The position numbers and the translations under genes are program-made. A stretch of DNA of 64,000 nucleotides from Trifolium pratense (taxonomy: Eukaryota > Streptophyta > Magnoliopsida > Fabales > Fabaceae): NCBI RefSeq assembly GCF_020283565.1, contig NC_060065.1, positions 44,132,409 to 44,196,408 of the forward strand, read 5' to 3'. The notes beneath the pieces are model-generated. The model had not been told where the DNA came from, did not search any database, and was given only the letters and a program-made list of their open reading frames with translations. Of the stretch, positions 56,801 to 64,000 are shown piece after piece. Each line of letters begins with the position of its first letter. Position 1 is the first letter of the stretch.

Positions 56801-59061
56801 TCCTTATGGCAACTTCTGTTCTTAAGGCAAGCATAACTACATCACATGCAATTCTGCAACCATGATCAAGTTTTTGTTTAATTTCACTGATATTTGATAG
56901 AAATACTAGAAACTATAATTGATGATACTGCATTCTTTCCATTGTTCCCTTCAATCGATATATTGATTCTAATGCAAATATTGCTCATAGGTTGCCGCAA
57001 AAGTGATAGGAGAAGTTCAAGCACTTATTGTTTTCCCAATCATACCATATGGTATCCTTGCAGTGTTCTACATGTTATGGATTTCGGCTTTTCTCCATTT
57101 ATTCAGCTCTGGTCAGGTTGTTCAGAATGACTGCCACTCTAACTGCTGCTCATATGACCTCATAGAAAAGCGAGTGAACTGTGATCGTTGTTGTGGATAT
57201 AGCGTTCGTTACACTCCACATATTGGAGTTGCCATCCTCTTTCACCTGTTTGGTTGTTATTGGGTTACACAATTTATCATAGCATGCTCATCAACAGTAA
57301 TTGCTGGATCGGTCGCCTCTTATTATTGGGGCCATGGTGAAGCATCCGTAAGTCGAAAAAACTTAGTTAAAAAATGAAATGAATAATGCAATTCAAACGA
57401 TATTTTTACCATAATTACAAATTTATCATTTATATGTCATTAAAATTTTATTTGTCTTTGTCAATGCAGCCAGATATTCCTTTCCTTTCCGTCTTTTCCT
57501 CCATGAAGAGACTTATGCGTTACAGTCTTGGTTCTCTAGCTCTTGGATCTCTAACTGTATCATTTGTAGAATTAATACGCTTTATGCTTGAATCTATTCG
57601 CCGAAAACTGAGAGTCTCAAGTCATGTGCCTGACAACTGGTTCGGAAAGGCTGCATACCATTCGTCTCAATTTTTTCTAAGGTGTATTGAGTGGACCGTC
57701 AAATCAGTGAACCGAAATGCTTATATCATGGTAAACTTTATTATGCGATAAACCATTTATCATATATGTGTGGATCATGTTGATAGATATGTGCTTAATC
57801 TTTTAGTGCAATTATTCTTCAAATAAGGGTATGTTAAGGACCGATAGAACTATCTTTTTAGTGTTGCTTATTTATCTTTCTGCTTTAACTTCTCGAATAT
57901 CTGCTTGACACCTGCAGATTGCTATAACCGGTAAAAGTTTCTTTAGTGCTTCAGCTGTTGCCACAAGTTTGATTAAGAATAACATCCTACGGATTGGGCG
58001 TCTCAATGTGATTGGAGACGTTATATTGTTCCTTGGAAAACTATGTGTCAGCCTCTCAAGCGCTGCTTTTGCTTTCCTCATGTTAGACACTCACAAGTAC
58101 AAATCGGCACATAACAAGATCTCATCTCCACTCTTTCCTGTTATGGTATGTTTTCTATATAATCGAACTTTATAAAGGGTCATGTCAAACTTAAAAAAGG
58201 GTACTCCCTCCGTTTCAAAATGAGTGTCACTTTAGCAGGAAAAAATGGTTTCCAAATGATTGTCCTTTTCACTTTTCAATGGAAAATTTTCCAATAATGC
58301 CCTCTAATTATTACTCCCTCCGTCCCATTTTATAAGAGCTATTTTGACTAAATGAAACTATTCACTTATCTTGCTTTGACCATATTTTTTTAATAGTATA
58401 TAGATATAAATATTAACATATAAGATCTTGTTTGATTTTGTTTTGATGAGTATTTTCAAAATATCAAATTTTTATAATTTTTACTAATAGACAATTAAGG
58501 ATATTAATGATCAAAATTGTGCGTTGGCATACATGCAGCAGTCAAACTAGTTCTTATATTTTGGGACGGAGGGAGTGCTATATACACTATTCTCAAAGCA
58601 TTATTTTTCACTTTGCATTTATAATAGTGAGAAACACACCAATAGTTAATAGGGTTAGTTTAGTAAAAGTGTCATGTCTTTTAACAACATAGTTTTCTTA
58701 ATCTGTGTGCAAAAATCTTAAATGACACTCATTTCGACTCGTGAGGAGTATATGATAGATAACAAGTCAGATCTATTTAAGCAGAGTCTTGCTCGACACG
58801 GCCTATACCAACCATCCCTTATTGCAGACAATTATCAGAATCTCACATTTGATATCGCGTAAAATGCAGGTTTGCTGCGCTCTTGGATATATTGTTGCGA
58901 CTCTTTTCTTTGGAGTTATAGAGATGTCAATTGACAGCATCATTCTCTCATTCTGTCAGGATTCTGAAGAGCATGGAACAGCACAATATGCTCCTACTCT
59001 TCTCATTGAAACTCTCAGTGACCAAAATGAGATGCAAAGACTTACACAAGGACCCCAATAA
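53897..59061 (+). CDS. CTL1: Choline transporter-like protein (CTL/SLC44 family)
   Basis: Ten exons: 53897-54090, 55058-55410, 55696-55841, 56165-56348, 56530-56603, 56713-56826, 56991-57347, 57470-57730, 57918-58145 and 58870-59061 (TAA). All are in phase and give 700 residues, the usual size. It begins MRGSLGAVIGRYNPSSDG, then TM1 (DIVFLVIFIAFWVAMIVNSS), a large outside loop with paired cysteines (ICLLDCPF, WVCNYPEG, GPCYPV) and about nine further hydrophobic segments. The C-terminal part, IEMSIDSIILSFCQDSEE, is the SLC44 hallmark region. Arabidopsis CTL1/CHER1 acts at the trans-Golgi and plasma membrane in choline and lipid homeostasis, sieve-plate formation and trafficking; orthology is inferred from the N-terminus. 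The intron after exon 6 has a GC donor (AAG|GCAAGC, 56824-56832). Confidence 0.93.
58204..58748. mobile_element. Stowaway-like MITE in CTL intron 9, itself interrupted
   Basis: Ends are CTCCCTCCGTTTCAAAATGA and, read inward from the right, CTCCTCACGAGTCGAAATGA; both continue GTGTCA. TA flanks both sides. A second MITE is inserted within it. Confidence 0.7.
58314..58575. mobile_element. Stowaway MITE nested in another
   Basis: 262 bp with terminal repeats CTCCCTCCGTCCCA / TGGGACGGAGGGAG. The left flank is TA; the right flank is TG, probably a mutated TA. It follows the Tc1/mariner target preference. Confidence 0.8.
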
Positions 59062-59439
59062 AATATTTCAATGTATTATTTTCTCGGCACTCCAGGATTT
59101 AGAATCTAGTTGAGATAATTATTTTGCCACCTTAGTTGAGTTATTCCCCTTGTATATATGTTACATACTCTTAGAATTGAGTATAGGGTCTAACTCTTAA
59201 ACGCACATTCAGGTCATCTCGCAATCGATCTGGAACTTCTTAACACATACAATGCTGGAATCAGTTGCATTTTAAGTGGTTATATATTTTTCGACAAATA
59301 GGTTGTTTTAGGATATCGTGATATGGGTGTAACCGCAATGAATTCTATACTTATATAATCATAATCCTTCTCAAAACTCCATCTTGTGATAAATTATAAG
59401 ACCTTTTTTAATACTTAGTTACTACCACTATATGTTAAT
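59062..59439 (+). other. CTL 3' region
   Basis: Probable 3' UTR and spacer. No gene is seen. Confidence 0.5.
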
Positions 59440-59740
59440 TAATCTATTTTTCCATGTTAATTATTGTAGTTTTTTTCTACAACTAACTAATTTCATCACT
59501 ACTATGATTTCTCTTTTGGAATTACCCCTTTGACTACCATGAAAGGCTAAAAGAGAAATAATATATATAATCAAAGTTTATAATAAATAAAAAAGAATGA
59601 ACATCGATATGGGGTTAAGTGATCAATTGGATGAGCTAAAGAGTTAGACACATTGATGTGTCTTAGAAATATTTGAAAATAATTAAAATTCAATGGTTTC
59701 TTACAATTTGAAGAGTGTGTTTTTTGTTTATCAAATTATT
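59440..59740 (+). promoter_or_regulatory. Orphan copy of the NCR upstream block
   Basis: Shares a series of blocks with the upstream regions of both NCR genes, in the order TTCATCACTACTATG, TCTTTTGGAATT, ACCATGAAAGG and ATCAATTGGATGAGCTAAAG (about 59622-59641). No signal-peptide exon or cysteine-rich exon follows within the next 400 bases. It is probably the remains of a third NCR gene. Confidence 0.6.
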
Positions 59741-60170
59741 GATGATTTTTAGATATTTTTATAAATTCGTAAAAAACGTTAAACTTTGTTTCGTATATAG
59801 ATTAATAACAATTTATGTGTCATCCATCTTACTTATTACTTTTTTTTAAGTAGGCTAGTGACTAATGAAGTGTTCGGAGTTTGAACCTTATAAAATGCGA
59901 TATTCTTACAAACCGACTAAGCTCATGAGGATCTTATTTATCACTTATTACTAGGTACAACTTGGCACAAATTGTCATCAAAGAAAAATTAAATAAAATA
60001 GTAATATTATGATGTACAAATAAAATCATATGCTTAAAAGCAAATATATTTATTATTTTACTTAACGTACAAATAAATTTATATGTTTAAAAGCAAATAT
60101 ATATTTTTTTAACTTAACATACAAATAAAACTATACGCTTTATTTTACAATTGTTAAGCCCAAATCCATA
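59741..60170. other. Intergenic, no gene seen
   Basis: AT-rich. Neither strand shows an NCR second exon. AAAGCAAATATAT-type short repeats occur at 60038 and 60091. Confidence 0.5.
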
Positions 60171-60965
60171 TTAGCACTCACAAATAAAATCGATGCAACT
60201 TGGAGTTCGAGCAAGATGGATACACAAATCCCATGGACAATCAGTTCCATGAATGCAGAGAAATTTTGATGGGGAATCAATCAAAGGAAATTCAGCTGCC
60301 ATATTAGTAAATAAGAATAGATGAATGTTAGTAAAAGATGATCAAATATTGTGTGTGTTTAATCGGTTAAAAATTAACGACTAAAATATAATAATTTTAT
60401 TTTTATTATATTTTATTTTAAAATTAGGGTCTTGTTAACATGTGCCCTAAGGGCACATGTTAAGATATACCAAAATAGAAATTTAACATTTAATGATACA
60501 AGAAATTTAATGCTTCAAAAGTCAAAATGCACAAATTAACATTTAATGATTTCTATTTTTGCTTTCTTAACATGTGCCTTAAGGGCACAAGTTAACATTT
60601 TCCTTAAAATTATATCTGAGACTGAACAAAATGGGTGACAAATGATTGGATAAAAGTTGAAATTCTTGGCCCTACTGCATCATGGGATAATTTTTTATTC
60701 TCCGCATAAGTTGTCTAAAAGATCAAACTAACATTTTTTCAACAAAACATCGTACAAGTTCAATATTTTACATGTTTGTCTTATGTTGTTCTTCATGTAC
60801 TATTTTGTTCAATACTTATATTTTACGGATCAAACAGACCAATTATATATATTATAGATGCAAAATTAAAAATGGTATGAAAAATGACTTACCGCTGTTG
60901 GTTACGACAAGAAATAGAGAAATAAAAATAATCAAAGCATAAATGAACTTGGTAATCAAATCCAT
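60171..60965 (-). CDS. Nodule-specific cysteine-rich (NCR) peptide, minus copy
   Basis: Two exons on the minus strand: 60965-60893 and 60295-60171 (TAA), 65 residues. Exon 1 encodes the typical NCR signal peptide (MDLITKFIYALIIFISLFLV) and splits a codon after its first base at GTAAGT. Exon 2 begins after CAG at 60296-60298 and encodes an acidic mature peptide with six cysteines spaced C-x5-C-x4-C-x8-C-x4-C-x1-C, the NCR six-cysteine pattern. In IRLC legumes NCRs are secreted into symbiosomes of nodule cells and push rhizobia into terminal differentiation. The 597-bp intron carries a MITE. The spacing matches the plus-strand partner exactly. Expression in nodules is inferred. Confidence 0.88.
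60427..60604. mobile_element. MITE in the NCR intron
   Basis: Each end is a palindrome: GTTAACATGTGCCCTAAGGG with its complement on the left, and CTTAACATGTGCCTTAAGGG with CACAAGTTAAC on the right. A stray half-end (GTTAACATGTGCCCTAA) is at about 43777. No coding capacity. Confidence 0.7.
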
Positions 60966-61383
60966 ATTTTTTTTTCTTCTTTGCATGTAATAAATAGAAA
61001 ATTGTGTCATCAATTTATAGTAAAAATTCCATGATTTATTTACTTCAATCAAATAATTTTTGAGAGTTGAAATAAACCATTGATAAAATTTGAATTATTG
61101 TTAAATGTTTATAAGCTACACCAATGTGTCTTGTTTACCTCTTTAGCTCATCCAATTGATCACTTAATAATCTCATCAAAGTTCATTCTTATTTATTTAT
61201 TAAACTTTCATTATATTTTTGTTATTTCTCGTTTAGCCTTTCATGATAGTAAAGGGAAATTTCCAAAAGAGAAATAATAGTAGCTACTAGCTAGTGACAA
61301 AAACTTTCTAGTTATAGAAAAAAAATTACAATAATTAGCAGGAAAATAGATTAATTGACATTGGTTCGGTAATATACTATGGT
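60966..61383 (-). promoter_or_regulatory. Upstream region of the minus-strand NCR gene
   Basis: A TATA-like CTATAAATT (minus strand, about 61011-61019) lies some 50 bases before the ATG. Upstream come the shared blocks ATCAATTGGATGAGCTAAAG (reverse, about 61146-61165) and CCATAATGAAAGTTT-like sequence. Conserved motifs within 400 bases of NCR starts are known to drive nodule expression; that these blocks are those motifs is inference. Confidence 0.65.
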
Positions 61384-61733
61384 ATCGTTTTACCCAGATT
61401 TTTTTAGGGGTATAAATTATTTTAACCATAAAGCTAAAATAATAGCTTTAAAATTAAAATTAAAGTTATTTGGCAAATCTTACTTTTTTATAAAAAAAAA
61501 ATGTTAAAAGTTGTTTTTTTTTTATATTATTATAATAAGGTTAAAAGATATGTTTGATAATATATTATAATTTTTCTTAAAATATAGAAGTTATTTTTTT
61601 CTCACCGAAGCTTTTAATAATTGTTGTTTGGCCTAGTATCTTACTTCTAAGAAAAAAGAAAAGGAAAAAAAAAACTAAGTCAAACGATATCTAAATATGT
61701 TAAGTAGAAAGGAAAAAAATGTGATGATTCCTA
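61384..61733. mobile_element. Insertion present only in the left arm, MITE-like
   Basis: About 350 bases that have no counterpart in the right arm. The ends share an inverted motif (TATCGTTTTACCCAG near 61382 and TCAAACGATATC near 61680), suggesting a MITE. Exact borders are uncertain. Confidence 0.45.
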
Positions 61734-62269
61734 AGTAGCAAATATTAAAAAAATAATAATGCATATGAAACTTTAGACAAATTATTTTTTATCCCTTTGC
61801 AATACTCTCATGAATCTCTCAAATGAACTCAATTATTCCCCAAAACTTTGAATGAATCCTAAAAACACTCAACATTTCGAGAGTCTTTTTGTTTCTTATT
61901 TCAGATGAAAAAAGGCCTAAAAAATGTTCCATTTTGTTATAAATATAAAATATGACATTTAAATTTTAAGTATTTTACTAGTTTAGTAAGTAATATTGTT
62001 GAGGCCTCAAATGAAAACTAAACTCTCAACCCTTAACCTTAGCAATATTTAGGTTTTTTATTTTATTTATTTTTCTTAAACCCTATTGTAATTGTTTTTT
62101 TTATTTATTTTATGATCCAATTCAAAGTTTCGTGGAATAATTGGGTTAATTGGTGTTTCAACTTTCATGAGAGTATATTGGCAAAATAATATGAAATAAT
62201 TTGTCTCAAGTTTCATATGCATTGCTTATTTTATTTTTTAATAATTGCTAGTACGAACCAATGCCCATC

Positions 62270-62616
62270 ATTCTAATTATTTTCCCATTAATTATCGTAA
62301 ATTTTTTATAATTAACCGTTTTCATCACTACTATGCTCTTTTGGAATTTTTCCCTTGATTATCATGAAATAAATAAATAAAATAAATAAAGTTTAATATA
62401 TAAAAATTTAAATGAACTTTGATGAGGTTACGCTATCAATTGGATGAGCTAAAGAGGTAAACATGTAAAACACGTTAATGTACAATTAATAATTAAAATT
62501 TTATGATTGGTTTCTTGCAACTCCTATTTGTTGAAGTAAAAAAATCATGAAATTTTGACTATATAAATTGATCAAACAATTGTCTATTTGTTATATGCAA
62601 AGGAGGAAAAAAAAAT
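62270..62616 (+). promoter_or_regulatory. Upstream region of the plus-strand NCR gene
   Basis: TATA box TATATAAAT at 62560-62568, about 50 bases before the ATG. Shared NCR blocks are TTCATCACTACTATG (about 62321), TCTTTTGGAATT and ATCAATTGGATGAGCTAAAG (about 62434-62453). Immediately before the ATG an A/G-rich stretch is conserved with the minus-strand gene. Confidence 0.65.
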
Positions 62617-62913
62617 ATGGCTTTAATTCTCAAGTTCCTTTATGTTTTGATTACTTTTATTTCTCTATTTCTTGTTGTAACCAATGGGAGTAAGTCATTT
62701 TTCATACTACTATATATTTTCAATTTTTTTTCTTTATCTTATACATAATATTTCATCATCTTTTAGTAACATTCATTTATTCTTATTTACATCACAGTTG
62801 AATTTCCCTCAACTCAATTTACCTGCAATGAAGACAGTGATTGTCCAAGAGATATGTGTATCCGTAATAGTTTAACACCAAGGTGCATTAAGTATGTTTG
62901 TCAGTGTGTATAA
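62617..62913 (+). CDS. Nodule-specific cysteine-rich (NCR) peptide, plus copy
   Basis: Two exons, 62617-62689 and 62798-62913 (TAA), 62 residues. The signal peptide is MALILKFLYVLITFISLFLV and the intron again splits a codon after its first base at GTAAGT; it is only 108 bp. The mature part starts near IEFPSTQFTC and has six cysteines spaced C-x5-C-x4-C-x8-C-x4-C-x1-C, identical to the minus-strand copy, ending QCV. The residues between cysteines differ more than the signal peptides do, as is usual for NCR paralogues. A symbiosome-targeted role in nodules is inferred from the family. Confidence 0.92.
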
Positions 62914-64000
62914 GCTTAATAATTAGGTTGAAAAATAAATTATTTTTATTTTGACAAATTGAAAAATAAATCTATGTTACTTCTATTTGTATAATTTTAT
63001 TTGTCCATTATGTTGAGAAAGAAATTACTTTCTAAGAAATTTTATTTATATATCATGTGGCTATTTTTATAAAAGTCTTTTCTGAGAATAATTCAGCAAG
63101 TGTATCAAATTGTGCCTAATAATTGTTAAATATGCTTCGATCTCATCCCCAAAAGTTAGTTCAAAGGATGAGGTTGCCTCACATATAAACATTTCACATC
63201 CCATGAACCTAAGCAATGTGAGCTTCAAACAATCTCCAACAACACAACAACATATTCAACAATAATAAGTGTAATAAGTGATAAGTAAGATCGTGTTTAC
63301 ATCAATTGTTAACAAAGTTTGAATATATATGAATGAATTAAGAGTAAGCAAAAGATGCGAAGAGAATTTATGAAAACAATTATTCATAAATGGCGGTAGA
63401 ACTTTGTACTTATATTATAGTAACCGGGAAAAAAAATTATTATAAAAACAACTAGAAATCAAATTTCTTTCTTCCATAATATCTTTAAAAGGATTCTTGA
63501 TCAGTCCCCGTGAGACACCTTAATTAGTAGAGATATTGCATATAATATGCAGGAATTGGACTTAGATAATTAAAATTTCACTCCTTACCTTACATCACAA
63601 AATATAAGCAAAATTATACAATGAACCATTCACTCCCAACCTACATCACAAAATATAAGCAAAATTTCATTTTTCAGGTTCATTACATAATTGATGTATG
63701 CAATGAATAAAAAGTGAAATTTTACTTATATTTTCTCACTGAGAAATTTTACATATATTTTGTCACGGAGAGAGAGTAAGTTCTATGATTGAAGTTATCT
63801 TGAGTGTATGGTTGCTTTGTTACATTAATGGTCAGTTTATCAAATATATACAAAATTAAGCTTTGTTGTTTAAACTTCATTAATCATAAAAGACAAGACA
63901 GGTTTCACTATTTTGTATTCATATATGCAAGATTCTATGTTGGAATTGAAGTGCTGCTCCTAGGATTGTTACCTTACATTACATGGCTTTTTAACTTTTA
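62914..64000. other. 3' region and intergenic to window end
   Basis: No further gene is seen. Contents are a probable NCR 3' UTR, a reversed SINE-like fragment at about 63510-63570 and a Stowaway-like pair around ACAAAATATAAGCAAAATT (63597, 63649) and TACATATATTTTGTCACGGA (63750). Confidence 0.5.

Larger units (their letters stand above)
60966..62616. repeat. Imperfect inverted duplication between the NCR genes
   Basis: The left arm (61010-61383 plus 61734-61850) and right arm (62108-62600) are reverse-complementary. Outer blocks carry the NCR promoters; inner blocks pair TAATGCATATGAAACTTTAG (about 61759) with CTCAAGTTTCATATGCATTG (about 62204). The spacer is about 250 bases. With the genes included, the palindrome spans about 60.17-62.91 kb. 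Confidence 0.75.

Overview
This is plant nuclear DNA: AT-rich, with multi-exon genes, GT-AG introns, long (AT)n tracts, MITEs, tRNA-derived SINEs and complete LTR retrotransposons. Two genes encode small secreted six-cysteine peptides with the signal peptide and gene structure of nodule-specific cysteine-rich (NCR) peptides. These are known from the inverted-repeat-lacking clade of legumes (Medicago, Trifolium, Pisum and relatives). Two legume-type plant defensin genes agree with this, so a Medicago-like legume is the best guess. Exon coordinates below were worked out by hand from splice sites, reading phase and family knowledge; no transcript or database data were used. Layout: 1-5.1 kb is repeat-rich (an LTR fragment, foldback MITEs embedded in (AT)n, a tandem duplication, a Helitron-like end). 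5.6-8.8 kb (+) is an eight-exon eIF3 subunit i gene whose last intron holds a solo LTR and a SINE. 10.5-11.5 kb (+) is defensin gene 1. 13.5-32 kb is a 325-bp tandem-repeat array interrupted by two LTR retrotransposons, each with a perfect 5-bp target duplication: a 5.1-kb chromovirus-type Ty3/gypsy element (13867-19010) and an 11.5-kb Sirevirus-type Ty1/copia element with an extra 3' ORF (19950-31418). 32.3-35.5 kb holds LINE remnants, a tandem duplication and another foldback MITE. 36.1-40.8 kb is a 4.6-kb Ty1/copia element. 41.3-43.5 kb (+) is defensin gene 2 followed by a non-autonomous hAT element. 43.5-48.1 kb is AT-rich with MITEs. 48.3-52.1 kb (+) is a gene for a charged Ser/Lys/Arg-rich protein, probably nuclear. 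53.9-59.1 kb (+) is a ten-exon choline-transporter-like (CTL/SLC44) gene. 60.2-62.9 kb is a head-to-head NCR gene pair on an imperfect inverted duplication, with an orphan third copy of the NCR upstream block at 59.4-59.7 kb. How the genes relate: eIF3i (translation initiation), the basic protein and CTL look like single-copy housekeeping genes. The defensin and NCR genes are small, duplicated, secreted cysteine-rich peptide genes, and they sit among most of the young repeats. No CRISPR array, tRNA gene, rRNA gene or bacterial feature was seen. The most interesting parts are the inverted NCR duplication with its orphan promoter-like block, the tandem repeat hit by two retrotransposons, the Sirevirus with near-identical LTRs but a paired frameshift, the gypsy ORF that runs into its own LTR, and two GC-AG introns.
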